Assembly: GCA_021811435.1 (NCBI GenBank)
Contig: JAJZOR010000008.1
Coordinates: forward strand, 1-48,251
DNA from: Microcaldota archaeon
GTDB taxonomy: Archaea; Micrarchaeota; Micrarchaeia; Micrarchaeales; Micrarchaeaceae
Length of the DNA: 48,251 nt
Direction of reading: 5' to 3'
Shown here: positions 27,205 to 37,389 of the stretch, one piece after another
Layout: each line of letters opens with the position of its first letter
Numbering within the stretch: position 1 is the first letter of the stretch
Position numbers and translations under genes: made by a program
Notes under the pieces: model-generated
What the model saw: only the letters and a program-made list of their open reading frames with translations
What the model was told of the DNA's origin: nothing
Databases searched by the model: none

Positions 27205-28206
27205 ATGGCGATGTCAGATATAAGATTCGACCTCTTCGTCCCCAGGAACGTCATAAGGGGCGTGTCCAGGGAGCTGGACCTCTCCGGCATGAAGATGTCG
27301 GTCAACAAGCTCATAAGCTACGTGGTCATAGGCTCGATAGGCGTGTACGCGTTCCTGCTGGCCTTCTTCGCGTACTTCGGCCTTCTGCTGGCAGGCATAT
27401 TCGTAGGGTTAGTCGGCGTGGCGGTGTACATAGTGGTGCTGTACGCGATACTCGAATACCAGATAGACGAGAGGAAGACGAAGATGGAGCAGATGCTGCC
27501 GGACTACTTCCAGATAGCCTCGGCCAACCTCAGGAGCGGGATAGCGCTGGAGAGGGCCATGCTTCTTGCAGCAAGGCCGGAGTTCGGCTTCTTCAGCGAC
27601 GACCTGAAGGAGATGAGCAGGCAGGTGTTCAGCGGAGAGACGCTCGAAAATTCGCTGAAGGGCCTGTCATCGAAGTACCGCTCATACCAGCTGACCCACG
27701 CGGTCAGGATGATGCTCGAAGCCGTCAGGTACGGAGGCGCTATGGCCGACCTGCTGGAGCAGCTCGCTAAGGAGATGAGGAACCAGCAACTCATACAGAA
27801 GGAGGTCTCAGGCCAGCTGTTCATGTACAGCATCTTCATAGTGTTCGCGGGGCTTATAGCCGCGCCTGCGCTGTACGGCCTCACGAGCCAGATGATAGTC
27901 ATAACGGACAAGATATGGGGCGGCATACTGCAGACCAACCCCGGCGGGCTGCCTACGACAGGGGCATCGTTCCTCAGGCCGAGCCCGCCGCAAATCAGCC
28001 CGTCCAGTTACACGATCTTCTCATTGGTAGCGATAGTCATAATAACCGGATTCGCCAGCCTTATAGTTTCTGCGATAAACTCCGGCTCGGCGGTGAAGGG
28101 GATAAGGTACGTGCCGCTCTTCATAATAGTAGGTCTCGTCATATTCGTCATAGTGCAGAGCGTGGTAGGCGGGTTCCTGTCCGGTATAAGCGGTACCAGC
28201 ATATGA
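27205..28206 (+). CDS. TadC/FlaJ-type pilus membrane platform protein 2
   Basis: A 333-residue second platform protein with the same plan: two early helices (about 35-80), an F-domain (QIASANLRSGIALERAMLLAA, about 100-120, onward to 205), and C-terminal helices. ATG 27205 is used, 5 bases after the previous stop; a GTG at 27196 overlapping it is possible. Archaeal systems often need one long or two separate platform proteins, so the pair fits a single assembly machine. It converges with surE, 17 bases away. Confidence 0.88.
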   Translation: MAMSDIRFDLFVPRNVIRGVSRELDLSGMKMSVNKLISYVVIGSIGVYAFLLAFFAYFGLLLAGIFVGLVGVAVYIVVLYAILEYQIDERKTKMEQMLPDYFQIASANLRSGIALERAMLLAARPEFGFFSDDLKEMSRQVFSGETLENSLKGLSSKYRSYQLTHAVRMMLEAVRYGGAMADLLEQLAKEMRNQQLIQKEVSGQLFMYSIFIVFAGLIAAPALYGLTSQMIVITDKIWGGILQTNPGGLPTTGASFLRPSPPQISPSSYTIFSLVAIVIITGFASLIVSAINSGSAVKGIRYVPLFIIVGLVIFVIVQSVVGGFLSGISGTSI

Positions 28207-28223
28207 CGCGGAACGTCGGGCGG

Positions 28224-28997
28224 CTACGCACCGATTATCTTGCGCGCTTCAGCCATCTGGCGATCCTCCGGCGAAGCGAGTGATATAGGGGTCACGGATA
28301 TGGCCCTCCTGACGAACACCGTGTAGCAGTCGCTGCCCTTCTTCAGCTTCTTCTTCCTTGAGCTCCACAGCCAGTAGTACAGGTCGTGCCTTGGGTCGCT
28401 CTTCTGCACTACGTACTTGCTGAAGAGGGAATCCTCTATCGTGGATATCTCTGTCTTGGTCTTGCCGTTCACGCTGTCCGGTATGTTGACGTTGAGCATG
28501 TCTACCCCTTTCGGGAATCCTTTTTTCTTTATTGCGGTAAGCATCTTGACTATCTGCGCCTTGGCGCTGGAGAACATCTTCGCAGAGGCCCTGTCAGCCA
28601 GCTCCAACGAGAACGCTATGCCTTTTATGTGGCATACCGCGCCGAACTTCACGGCCGATACGGTGCCTGACGACTCTATCGCGTCCATCCCTGCGTTGGT
28701 GCCCTTGTTCACGCCGGACAGCACCAGGTCAATTTTCTTGCCCCTGAAAAGCTTGTAGCGCGCTATGTATACGCAGTCGGCCGGCGTGCCGGACACCGCA
28801 TAGCCCCATATTCCGGGAAGCACGACCTTATCCGCCCTCAACGGCTTGTGGAACGTCAGGCTCATCCCGCTGGCGCTTTGCGGGCCGGTAGGCGCGACTA
28901 CGCTGACTGAACTTTTGCCGTAGACCTCGATTGCAGCCTCGTAAAGTATCTTCATCCCCTTGCTGTAAATCCCGTCATCGTTCGTAACAAGAATCAT
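28224..28997 (-). CDS. surE: SurE 5'/3'-nucleotidase
   Basis: A 257-residue metal-dependent nucleoside monophosphatase. The N-terminal metal motif is VTNDDGIYSKG (Asp at 7 and 8), followed by APTGPQSASGMSLT and the family signature SGVNKGTNAG. It hydrolyses nucleoside 5' or 3' monophosphates. Transcription probably starts from a TTTAAACCCT element at about 29040 that lies at the very end of the upstream surface-protein gene. Confidence 0.94.
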   Translation of the reverse strand: MILVTNDDGIYSKGMKILYEAAIEVYGKSSVSVVAPTGPQSASGMSLTFHKPLRADKVVLPGIWGYAVSGTPADCVYIARYKLFRGKKIDLVLSGVNKGTNAGMDAIESSGTVSAVKFGAVCHIKGIAFSLELADRASAKMFSSAKAQIVKMLTAIKKKGFPKGVDMLNVNIPDSVNGKTKTEISTIEDSLFSKYVVQKSDPRHDLYYWLWSSRKKKLKKGSDCYTVFVRRAISVTPISLASPEDRQMAEARKIIGA

Positions 28998-29048
28998 TTC
29001 ACCACATTTTGATTTGCACTTAGTTATTACGCGCTTAGGGTTTAAATT

Positions 29049-31775
29049 CTAGGGGTGCGTGTAGGAAGCCCTGCAGCCGTTGTTGATAAACCTGGAGTTA
29101 GGGCACGCGCTGCCCGAAACGCCGGCAACCGATACGTTTGCGTTCCATATGTGCGCAGGGTAGCCGTTTTCGGCGTCTGGCGTCTCGTTCATCATGCCGT
29201 TGAATCCGGAGCTTAGCGGCCAGTACGCAACAAGCGCATTCGCGGAACCTGGCACGGAATTATTCGCGTAAAGCTGCTGCACCTGCGATGCGGTGAGCGT
29301 GGCGTTGCGGATCGCATAGTCGGACACTAGGCCGTTGAACCAGCTGCCTGAGCCGCAGTTGGAGGCGTCTGCCGTGCCCAAGGAATAATTTACAGCCCCG
29401 GCCGAAATAAGCGGCACACCTGGCACTGACACGTTTTTGACGCCGTTTATGTAGGCAGTGAATGTTATTACGCTCGGGCCCCTGCTGTGCCCTGTCATGA
29501 TTATGCTGCTCCACTTGTCGGCCGGGATGCTGCCGACAGGCGTGCATGACGTCGGTGTTCTTATTACGTCTATGTTGCCGTTGACGAGTTCGATCAATGA
29601 CCGGTGGCTGCCGGAGTTTATTTCTGGCTGCATGGCCTGGTCCACGATCACGCCGTTGAGCGAATACGGATAGACCCAGAGCGAGATTGTAAACCCTGTC
29701 CAATTGGCGAACCTGAACCCGTTGTTCGGATAGACGTAGGTGCCGTTGCCGTTGTTGTAATTGCCGAAGCCACTCAGCCCCAAGACGTTAGGCAGCATTG
29801 CCTTGCTCAGGCCGAAAATGCTGCTTTCGTTTACAAGGACGTTTCCCCCAAAAGCGCTCTCGTTGCTGCCCAGATACACGTGCCCGATCGAACTGTTGCT
29901 GCATTGGTTTATGTTTGCGCAGTTGAGCACCCCCTGCGCTTCCCTTGTGCCTGGCTGCCCTATGGCATCCTTGAACGCAGGGTCGCCGAAGTACCCTGCC
30001 GGGCTTGTAAAGTTTACACCGAAGTCCTGGCCGTTGTTCCCGTTTCCGCTGTAGTCGTTTGCATTGCCGTCCAGGGGCCACCATCCGAAGAGCCCGGCGC
30101 CGCTTATAGGGATGCCGCGGATGCCCTGCTCGTACAGGCGCGACACCTGCTGCGGCTGCAGGCTGGTGTTATACAACTGCACGTTTGCCAAAGATGCGTT
30201 TACGTAAACCGTGACGTCGGAATGGGCGTCGTTGTCGTTGTCTTCGTCAGTGTTGTTAGGCCCGCCAAAAACGAGCGGCTTGCTGCTGGGCATCACGCTG
30301 CCGCTTTGTGGATAAGAGCAGTATGGTACCCCGTCGACGTATTGGTCTATGGAAGTGCCGTTGTATGTGTAACCGACGAAGTACCAGGTGTTTTTTAATA
30401 ATGGGAACGGATATCCCTGGCATATGGCGTTGGCCCCGCTAGACTCGCCGTTGACAGCTATGCCTGCGCTAAAAATGCCGTTCCCTACCAGATTCTTTGG
30501 AGCCGGAACGTCGCCTATCGAACCTAGGCTCATCCCGTACGATTCTTCCTTGTCAAATATAGCAGAGGTGTTAGAGCTTGAATCAATCCATGCGAAGGCG
30601 CTTATCGCATTCGCAGGATCGAGAGAGGGCTCATTCGGTACGCTTATGTATTCGTTGCCTACGAATGTTGCGACCTTAGTGCCCAGGTCGCCGAAAGAGA
30701 ATATGCCGTATGGGGATTTATCGGTCAGCAGTCCGGCTGCGCTGTCCATATAGGACGGCACGAACTTAGAGGCGAAATAAAGGCCTTTCTGCACAGCATA
30801 ATACCTTACTGCGGATATGTTGAGCAGTTCAAGCGCCGGGCCATCGAGCAGGAACGCGCTGCCGGTTGAGAGCGAATTGAATATTCCGGAAGATGCGCCG
30901 TATACCAGGTAAGGCTTCAGCGAAGGGGGCGCGGTCGCATTGGCTTTTATTGTTATAAGCCCGCCCATGTTGCATACGCTCTGGTTTATGTCGACGCTGT
31001 TTGCAGCGGCGAGTATGAAGTTTGGGTTCTGGAACTTTTGTGGTATGGAAGCGCACGTAGGTGAGCTTGCGCTTGAATTGACTATTATCGTACCGTACAC
31101 GAACATGAACGGGGCTTGGCTGCCGTACAGCGCCTGGACGTTTCCGACTATAGATGCGGTAGTGCTATTGCCGAAAGCAATCGGGGTTGGATTTGCCTTC
31201 TCTGCGCTTGAAACGCTCAGAGTGCCATTGAGTGGCATGCCTACGCTGACATTGACCGGGTAGTATATCGTACCGCCTGTAGCGTTTATTATATCCAGCG
31301 CGGTGTACGTGGCGTTTATGCTGTACGGAGTGGACTGGTACACCGTTATGCTGTAGTTCTCAACCGCTAATTTTATGCCCTGCTGCAGCGCCATGGCCTC
31401 CAGCCGTGCAGTATAATTCGAGAAAGTCACTGTCATGTTCGGTATGCTTGATCCGAACGCAGTGCCGTTGTACATTAGGCTCTGGAGCGTGGATGCCGTG
31501 TTGTTTATGAAATGGTCGTGCCTCAACGCAGGGGTGCCCTCGTACATGGTGATCGATCGCACCGCATCCGAAAGGCTTTCCGCAAGGAAGTTATGCGCGC
31601 TGGCAGACGCCATGGATATCGCGGACTGCGTCTCAAGGTTGAGCGACGCTTCGGAAGCCAGGTTATTGGCGTTTATGTTGAGTATTACGTATGTTATCAG
31701 TATGCCTAGCATTAGTATGAATAGCAGTATCGTGAGAAGCGTCAGAAGCACCCCCTTGCTATTTTTCGCCATCAT
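29049..31775 (-). CDS. Giant pilin-like LamG surface protein 1
   Basis: About 908 residues. The N-terminus is a short basic stretch then a long hydrophobic helix (TLLTILLFILMLGILITYVIL), pilin-like and lacking an ordinary signal-peptide cleavage site. The ectodomain contains at least two LamG/concanavalin-A-like modules: one with sequence EYISVPNEPS to GWWPLDGNANDYSG (about residues 375-575) and one ending in YWPLSSG (about 690-880). Many NxS/T sites. Start taken at ATG 31775, just after the previous stop; a second ATG follows directly. It is the last gene of a four-gene operon. Confidence 0.8.
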   Translation of the reverse strand: MMAKNSKGVLLTLLTILLFILMLGILITYVILNINANNLASEASLNLETQSAISMASASAHNFLAESLSDAVRSITMYEGTPALRHDHFINNTASTLQSLMYNGTAFGSSIPNMTVTFSNYTARLEAMALQQGIKLAVENYSITVYQSTPYSINATYTALDIINATGGTIYYPVNVSVGMPLNGTLSVSSAEKANPTPIAFGNSTTASIVGNVQALYGSQAPFMFVYGTIIVNSSASSPTCASIPQKFQNPNFILAAANSVDINQSVCNMGGLITIKANATAPPSLKPYLVYGASSGIFNSLSTGSAFLLDGPALELLNISAVRYYAVQKGLYFASKFVPSYMDSAAGLLTDKSPYGIFSFGDLGTKVATFVGNEYISVPNEPSLDPANAISAFAWIDSSSNTSAIFDKEESYGMSLGSIGDVPAPKNLVGNGIFSAGIAVNGESSGANAICQGYPFPLLKNTWYFVGYTYNGTSIDQYVDGVPYCSYPQSGSVMPSSKPLVFGGPNNTDEDNDNDAHSDVTVYVNASLANVQLYNTSLQPQQVSRLYEQGIRGIPISGAGLFGWWPLDGNANDYSGNGNNGQDFGVNFTSPAGYFGDPAFKDAIGQPGTREAQGVLNCANINQCSNSSIGHVYLGSNESAFGGNVLVNESSIFGLSKAMLPNVLGLSGFGNYNNGNGTYVYPNNGFRFANWTGFTISLWVYPYSLNGVIVDQAMQPEINSGSHRSLIELVNGNIDVIRTPTSCTPVGSIPADKWSSIIMTGHSRGPSVITFTAYINGVKNVSVPGVPLISAGAVNYSLGTADASNCGSGSWFNGLVSDYAIRNATLTASQVQQLYANNSVPGSANALVAYWPLSSGFNGMMNETPDAENGYPAHIWNANVSVAGVSGSACPNSRFINNGCRASYTHP

Positions 31776-31776
31776 A

Positions 31777-34020
31777 TCATCTCCATACGGCAATGCTAAC
31801 ATTATATTCCGAATACCTGCCGTACGCGCTTATGTAAAGCGGCAATGATGCCTTGCTGAGCTCGAATGCGTTGGACAGGCCGGAAGGGATGTAGCTCGTA
31901 CCGTTGAACATGGTGTTGTAGGCGAATCCGTCCGCTGCGCTGCCGCTGTAATCGTTCGCGTCGCCGTCCAATGGCCACCATCCGTAGTTTGAAACGCCGC
32001 TTATGGGCGAGCCCTCTGCCCCCTCCTGATAGAGCTCGGATATCTGGGTCGAATTAAGCGCGCTGCCGTAAAGCTGCACTCCCGCTATAGAGCCGTTGAA
32101 CTCGCTGGACGCTCCGCCTGCGCATGAACCTGCTATGTTCATGCACCCGATTAGCAGCGGGATTGAGGTGCGGCCAAGGGCGCCGGCGACCATCGTATTG
32201 CCCACGCGATTGCCGTCTATGAACAAGGAGAGCGAACTGCCGTTGAAAGTCGCGGCCTCGAAATGCCATGCACCTGCCGAGAGCTGGTAGTCCGCGGTAT
32301 AATTTTCCTCTATGCCGCTTATGTTCAACGAGACCCACGGCCTTGCTGCAAATGAAGATGAGGCGTTCGTACCCAATTCGTATTCTCCGTATTTGCCTGC
32401 GATGAAGCCGCTTGTTCCTGGGGAGGGTTTGAACGTTTTGGCGTAAAACCATCCGGTTATCGTTATGTCATTCCCGGAAACGCTTATGGTGTTGGAGTCG
32501 GGGATGTAGACAAGGCTGTTTACTGCGTTGAAGTTTGCCATGCCGATCGCAGGGGCGTATCGCCCGTTTATCAGCATGCCGTCGTTGTACGACGAACTTA
32601 TGGATTGCATGAGCAAGTTCGCCGGGCCGCCGTAGCCGTTGAGGTACATACTGGCCATTGCGTCTATGGCGCTCTGGCTTTGCTGCGTCTTGAATTCGCC
32701 CAATGCGTAAAGCGTGGAGCCGTCAGATACGTACAGGTTACCGTATGCCAGCGACGCTGACGGAGATGTGCCATATGTCTGCGAAGGTATTAGGTTGAGC
32801 ACCCATTTTTGCGCGCCGCTGCCGCTGGAATACGCCTGAAGCACCGGGCCGCCGAGGAGGTATACGAGGCCCGTAGACTGGGCCACTGACGGAGTGCCGT
32901 TGTAGGCACCGTTAACTGCATTCGAAACAGCTACTGAAAAGATGCCGCTGCCATTGGTTGCGCGCAATATGTAAAGCGAGTTTGAGGTATGCACATACGC
33001 GTACGGGTTGGCGCCCCCGCCTACCGCTATCCCGCCTTTCTCTGCGCCTCCCAGAGAATTGGGCGGATACCTCAGGGTGCCGTTAGGATAGAGAAGCGTG
33101 AACGCAGTGCCATTGGCGAAAGCTATGTATCCGCCGAAAGCAGCCGGGGAGCTGGTCGCTTGGGAGCCTATGGTCCTGGTCCATAGGGGCACCAGGGACG
33201 ATCCGGTGAAACTGAATGCGGTCACATTGTTCATCCCGCTAGGCGCAGGAGTGGTAGAAACGTACTCGCCATTTATGTACAGAGGCGCGCTAGCATTGAG
33301 GCCTATGCTTGGCAGGGGCACGTTGGCTACAATTGCGCCGGTCTGCGGGTCCAGCAGGTATAGCCCTCCCGCCGCCCCGAATCCCACGTAAGCCCCGGCC
33401 AGGGAGAGCTGGCTTTTAACCTTGGCCCCCACATTGGTGGCCCAAATCTTACCGAGGGACGCAGCCGAGGCATTGGTGCTCACTGCGTCTATGTAGCCGC
33501 TCGCGTTTGCATATATTATCTCGCTATCGTATATAAGCGGTGCCGAACTGACCGCGGTTCCGGTGGACACATTGACGACAGCGGCGCCGGTGGTGGCGTT
33601 AAGCGCGTAAAGCCTGCTCCCCGAACCGAATGCCACCAGACCCTGGGATGCGACCGGCGGGGTGTCCATGCCGTTCGAGGTGAACGTGAACAGTATCTCA
33701 GGGGCATTAGGGCCGTAACTTGAAGTGGAATTCAGGGCCTGGCTGCCGGCGAACTGGGGCCATGTCGTCTGGAGGGCAGGGCTTTGGAGCTGCGCATACA
33801 GAGGATACGTCGAGGCAAGGGTTGCCCCGTTCATGTTGGCGAGCTCGTTGACTATAGAGACCGCCTGGGATGGGGATGGCTGATAGCTTATCAATTGGGT
33901 ATAGTGCGCGTACAGCAGTATGGACACCGCAGCACTGGCCACTATGAGCGCGAATATGGCATCCAGGCTAAACAGGAAGCCCTTGAAACCCCAGATTCCT
34001 TTTTGCGTAGCCAAACTCAA
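31777..34020 (-). CDS. Pilin-like surface protein with beta-propeller and LamG domain
   Basis: A 747-residue protein. N-terminus KGFLFSLDAIFALIVA is the archaeal minor-pilin-like hydrophobic helix. Residues about 100-430 contain repeated PQQ-propeller-like strands (LYALNATTGAAVVNV, LYLLDPQTGAIVANV, and LVYLLGGPVLQAYSSG). Residues about 500-700 form a LamG-like module ending FNGSIAGVQLYGSALN and GWWPLDGDANDYSG. The start overlaps the 183-residue pilin gene by 4 bases. It is probably a tip or adhesin component binding glycans or partner cells (inference). Confidence 0.78.
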   Translation of the reverse strand: MSLATQKGIWGFKGFLFSLDAIFALIVASAAVSILLYAHYTQLISYQPSPSQAVSIVNELANMNGATLASTYPLYAQLQSPALQTTWPQFAGSQALNSTSSYGPNAPEILFTFTSNGMDTPPVASQGLVAFGSGSRLYALNATTGAAVVNVSTGTAVSSAPLIYDSEIIYANASGYIDAVSTNASAASLGKIWATNVGAKVKSQLSLAGAYVGFGAAGGLYLLDPQTGAIVANVPLPSIGLNASAPLYINGEYVSTTPAPSGMNNVTAFSFTGSSLVPLWTRTIGSQATSSPAAFGGYIAFANGTAFTLLYPNGTLRYPPNSLGGAEKGGIAVGGGANPYAYVHTSNSLYILRATNGSGIFSVAVSNAVNGAYNGTPSVAQSTGLVYLLGGPVLQAYSSGSGAQKWVLNLIPSQTYGTSPSASLAYGNLYVSDGSTLYALGEFKTQQSQSAIDAMASMYLNGYGGPANLLMQSISSSYNDGMLINGRYAPAIGMANFNAVNSLVYIPDSNTISVSGNDITITGWFYAKTFKPSPGTSGFIAGKYGEYELGTNASSSFAARPWVSLNISGIEENYTADYQLSAGAWHFEAATFNGSSLSLFIDGNRVGNTMVAGALGRTSIPLLIGCMNIAGSCAGGASSEFNGSIAGVQLYGSALNSTQISELYQEGAEGSPISGVSNYGWWPLDGDANDYSGSAADGFAYNTMFNGTSYIPSGLSNAFELSKASLPLYISAYGRYSEYNVSIAVWR

Positions 34021-34568
34021 CCAACCGCGATAGGCTTATTGCTCCATAGCATGGTCCTCACGATAACAGGTGTGCCACCTATGTTTGATCCCGATGTGAC
34101 TATATAAGTGTTAAGCGCATGGAATGTAGTCGGATTCTCCCCTATAGCGATGTTGTACGGGCCTCCAGTTATGGTGATATAGTAGTTGTATCCGATGCCA
34201 AGCAGTTGCTTTGTGGCGGAATAGTTCTGCGCCGCCATCGCGATGAAGGTGTAGAGCTTCCTCGCTGATATGGACATCTTATCCTGCGAGGAACCCAAGC
34301 CCACGCTTACTTGCGCCCACGTGGCTGCGCCGCCCAACGAGACGGCAGATTGCCAGTTTGGCGGGGAACCGGTGGAGAGCAGGCTTGTGGCCAGGGCCTG
34401 CGTCTGCAACCCAAGGAGCGCACCGGAGCCCACATACGAGATGGCTAGCTGGTTGCTTATGTTGAACCATGTAAACGTAAGTATCGTCAGCGCCACGCTG
34501 AATATCACTATGGCAAATATGATGTCGAAACTCCAGAACTGCGCTTTGAAATCCTTCTGTATGCCCAT
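34017..34568 (-). CDS. Small pilin-like membrane protein
   Basis: A 183-residue protein whose first 45 residues (KAQFWSFDIIFAIVIFS and the following helix) share the pilin-like pattern of its neighbours. The remainder is a short beta-rich ectodomain without LamG features. It is encoded between two giant paralogues, with 1 base to the upstream gene and a 4-base overlap downstream, so it is probably a stoichiometric minor pilin of the same fibre. Confidence 0.72.
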   Translation of the reverse strand: MGIQKDFKAQFWSFDIIFAIVIFSVALTILTFTWFNISNQLAISYVGSGALLGLQTQALATSLLSTGSPPNWQSAVSLGGAATWAQVSVGLGSSQDKMSISARKLYTFIAMAAQNYSATKQLLGIGYNYYITITGGPYNIAIGENPTTFHALNTYIVTSGSNIGGTPVIVRTMLWSNKPIAVG

Positions 34569-34569
34569 T

Positions 34570-37218
34570 TTATCTACCCGACGATACGTTAAGCCTAGCG
34601 AACGGAGGCAGGCCCTCCATGTAGATTTGCTGCACTTCTGCCTGCGAGAGCGTCGTGTTGTATATCTGCACGTTTGCTATCTGCCCTGTGAATGTGTTTG
34701 CTCCGAAGACCAGGTTGCTAACCGCCTTTATGTTGCCGCTTAGCGAGCCGCTGCCTATCTGGGCGCCGTTGAGGTAGGCGGTGTATGCGGTGCTACCGCC
34801 CGAGTTCTGAGCCGCGAACGCGACCTGGTTCCATGCGTTCCGGTTCACCGCTGCGGAGGCAAGCGCGGCGCCCGCTCCGTTTCCAGGATATATGTAGATC
34901 TGGTTTGCGGCGTTGAAGCCGATGGCCCACAAATCCTGCGGATTGCTGTTGAGGGGGAACTGGTAGTTGTTTATGAAGTTGGATGAGTAAAACCAAAGGC
35001 TGACGCTGAGCGAATTCGTAGCGGGATAGCCTGTGCTGGTCTGCGCGGTATTGAGGCCGTTGAAGCTCGGCACATGTAGCTCGGCGGAGCCTTGGGCGTT
35101 CACGTACTTTAGCTGCTTGAATGATATGCCTTTTGGCGCGCTCTGGTTGGTTTTCAGTGCGGCATAGTTGCCTGTCGTGTTGTCAAGGAGCCACCATCCT
35201 TGAAGCGCGGCGCCGGGCAGCGGCGAACCGGATAGGCCGGCCCCGTACAGGCTGCGCACCTGTTGCATCGACAGCGCGCTGTTGTACAACTGGACGTTCG
35301 AAATGAGCCCGTTGAAAGTATTGACGAGACCGTAAGCGCCGCCGAAATTGAACGCATTGGCGCTCATCTGCGAAACCGACGTGCTGGAGCCGGTAGAGAC
35401 GAGGGTCCCGTTGACGTAGAGGCTCATGGTCTTATTGTTGCCGTTCCACACCCCGGTTACCATGTAGGTCGTGTTGGCCGCTAGCGCGCCTCCGTATATT
35501 TCGTACTGGCCGCCTATTGACAGCATGGCATTGCCCGACATGGCGTTTATCCCTATAGCTTCGCTCGAGAGGGCTGGTCCGGAAACTTCGGCTATGTTCT
35601 GCGGATATGCACCAGAGCCTGTGCCGTTTATCCACGCCGATATTGTCATGTTCTGGGAGATCAGCGCCGGCAGCGTGCCGTCTATGGAGCTGTTATACCC
35701 GTTGAAATGCGCGGCCTCCAAAGCGGTAGCGTTGGCACTTACAGGCGCCCAGGAGTTGGATGCGAACGCTGCGTTGTTGTAAGAGCCGCTGAGGTCGTAT
35801 ATTGTGTTGCCATAACCCTCGTCCATTGGCCACCAACCCATCAGGGCCGGAAGCGAAGAAGCGTTATAGCTGTACGCATTTACCGTGATGTTGTAGGTGC
35901 CTGCGATGTTGCCGTTCACGAAAGCGCTTTCGAAACCTGTGCCATTGGTGTAGGCAGCAATGGAGTGGGTGCCTTGCAGCGACTGGTGGAGCGTTCCATT
36001 GCTTGCCACGAAGCCGAGGAGGTCGCTGCCCGCGTTCAGGCCGGCGCCCGTGCGCACCCTCGCGGTGAGCTGCACAACGTTAGTGTAGCTTACGTTGGAT
36101 GGTGTCATCTGGTTGCCGCGGCCGGAGTGGTCTTGCATGTCGCCGTCCATGGGCCACCATCCCGAAAGACCGCTTGAACCCAGCGGCTGCGCGCCTATGC
36201 CCTCGGAGTAGAGTGCGGATATCGAGCCGCCTGAAAGGGTAGAGTTGTAAAGCTGGATGTTGGCGATGGAGCCGTTGAACCACCCGCCGCCTACTGGCGA
36301 AATCGTCTTGTTCGTGGAACCGATGGCTAGCAGATTCGCATCGGACGTTATGCCCAACGCGGCCGAGGACGTTGCCATGCTTTTACCATTCAGGTACAGT
36401 GTTATGGTGTTGCCGCTGGTGGAATAAGCCACTGCTATGTAGGACCATACTCCGGTGCTCAGAGTTATTGGAATCGTGTTGGCAGACCCTACCACACCCG
36501 CGATCAGTTGATTGCTGCCTATAATGTCCACATATGGCTGGCCCGTGCCCTTCCCTATAAGGTCCCTGAACGCCCCGCTCTGCACATTGGACGGGTAGAC
36601 CCACATGCCTATTGTAGATGCAGGCTTGAGATTCAGAGAGTTTGCAGCGTAGCCGTAGCTGCTCCGCCCGTTGAACGAGGCCGCAGCAACGTCAGCAGTC
36701 ACGGTGGCGGCGAGGTATGAAGGCAGGTTGAGCGTGGAGACGGGCGGCTCGTCAACGAATATGGCGCCCTTAGAATTGTAGAGACTGATGTATCCGCTTG
36801 CTGCAGGCAGCGAGTATACGCTTATGCCTTGGCCGCTCATGCTGGAATTCAATGTGCCGTTTATGTTGAGGTTCCTGCCGACGCTGTATGCGTAAGCCGC
36901 TATTACCTGCCGTCCTATCGAGGTCCTGGCTACCACCACACCTGTCGTGGATATTGAGAGATTGTAGGACAGCGCCTGCGAAGGAGGCGGCAGCTGCACC
37001 GCGGCGGAATAGCCGTTTCCCGAGCTCACGGCCTGGTCTATGTACCCGGCCACGTTCTGCGCTATAAGCTGCAGCGAGCCGTATTCCTGCTGCGATATGC
37101 TCGACGCCCTCTGGCTCACTATAAGGCCGAAAACCACAAGGAACAGGACTAGCACGAAAGAATAGACTATAACGAACTCCAGCGCTATCTGCGCCTTCGC
37201 CGCCGGAAGGCTGAACAT
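34570..37218 (-). CDS. Giant class III-type pilin with three LamG domains
   Basis: An 882-residue protein, first in its operon. The N-terminus AKAQIALEFVIVYSFVLVLF is a class III (archaeal type IV prepilin) signal: a basic region, Q before the helix and Glu at the +5 position. Three LamG-like modules follow, at about residues 160-365, 475-680 and 720-880, each ending in a similar run (FNGSIANIQLYNST, FNGLISNVQLYNSA, FTGQIANVQIYNTT). Two modules carry the connector GWWPMD and the third GWWLLD. It should be exported and assembled by the pilus machine encoded at 21.8-28.2 kb; no prepilin peptidase gene is in the window. Confidence 0.82.
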   Translation of the reverse strand: MFSLPAAKAQIALEFVIVYSFVLVLFLVVFGLIVSQRASSISQQEYGSLQLIAQNVAGYIDQAVSSGNGYSAAVQLPPPSQALSYNLSISTTGVVVARTSIGRQVIAAYAYSVGRNLNINGTLNSSMSGQGISVYSLPAASGYISLYNSKGAIFVDEPPVSTLNLPSYLAATVTADVAAASFNGRSSYGYAANSLNLKPASTIGMWVYPSNVQSGAFRDLIGKGTGQPYVDIIGSNQLIAGVVGSANTIPITLSTGVWSYIAVAYSTSGNTITLYLNGKSMATSSAALGITSDANLLAIGSTNKTISPVGGGWFNGSIANIQLYNSTLSGGSISALYSEGIGAQPLGSSGLSGWWPMDGDMQDHSGRGNQMTPSNVSYTNVVQLTARVRTGAGLNAGSDLLGFVASNGTLHQSLQGTHSIAAYTNGTGFESAFVNGNIAGTYNITVNAYSYNASSLPALMGWWPMDEGYGNTIYDLSGSYNNAAFASNSWAPVSANATALEAAHFNGYNSSIDGTLPALISQNMTISAWINGTGSGAYPQNIAEVSGPALSSEAIGINAMSGNAMLSIGGQYEIYGGALAANTTYMVTGVWNGNNKTMSLYVNGTLVSTGSSTSVSQMSANAFNFGGAYGLVNTFNGLISNVQLYNSALSMQQVRSLYGAGLSGSPLPGAALQGWWLLDNTTGNYAALKTNQSAPKGISFKQLKYVNAQGSAELHVPSFNGLNTAQTSTGYPATNSLSVSLWFYSSNFINNYQFPLNSNPQDLWAIGFNAANQIYIYPGNGAGAALASAAVNRNAWNQVAFAAQNSGGSTAYTAYLNGAQIGSGSLSGNIKAVSNLVFGANTFTGQIANVQIYNTTLSQAEVQQIYMEGLPPFARLNVSSGR

Positions 37219-37389
37219 ACTGTGAATAATCGCACTAAGGGTTTAAATTTTTATACTTGCGGATGCGGTGCGGGACCCGGACGCACTGCGGTTGCGGTTT
37301 GAGGGGCGGTAGGCTGCGCGAAGCCCTTGTCTCTGTACCGGCCCGATAGCGGGGAGGCTGCCTTGGCTGCAACGAAAAGATGGGATTGT

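Noticed and set aside
29604-30398. A 264-codon plus-strand frame opposite the LamG protein
   Set aside because: It is antisense to recognisable LamG sequence, has no promoter, and its Val/Ala-rich composition mirrors the real gene.
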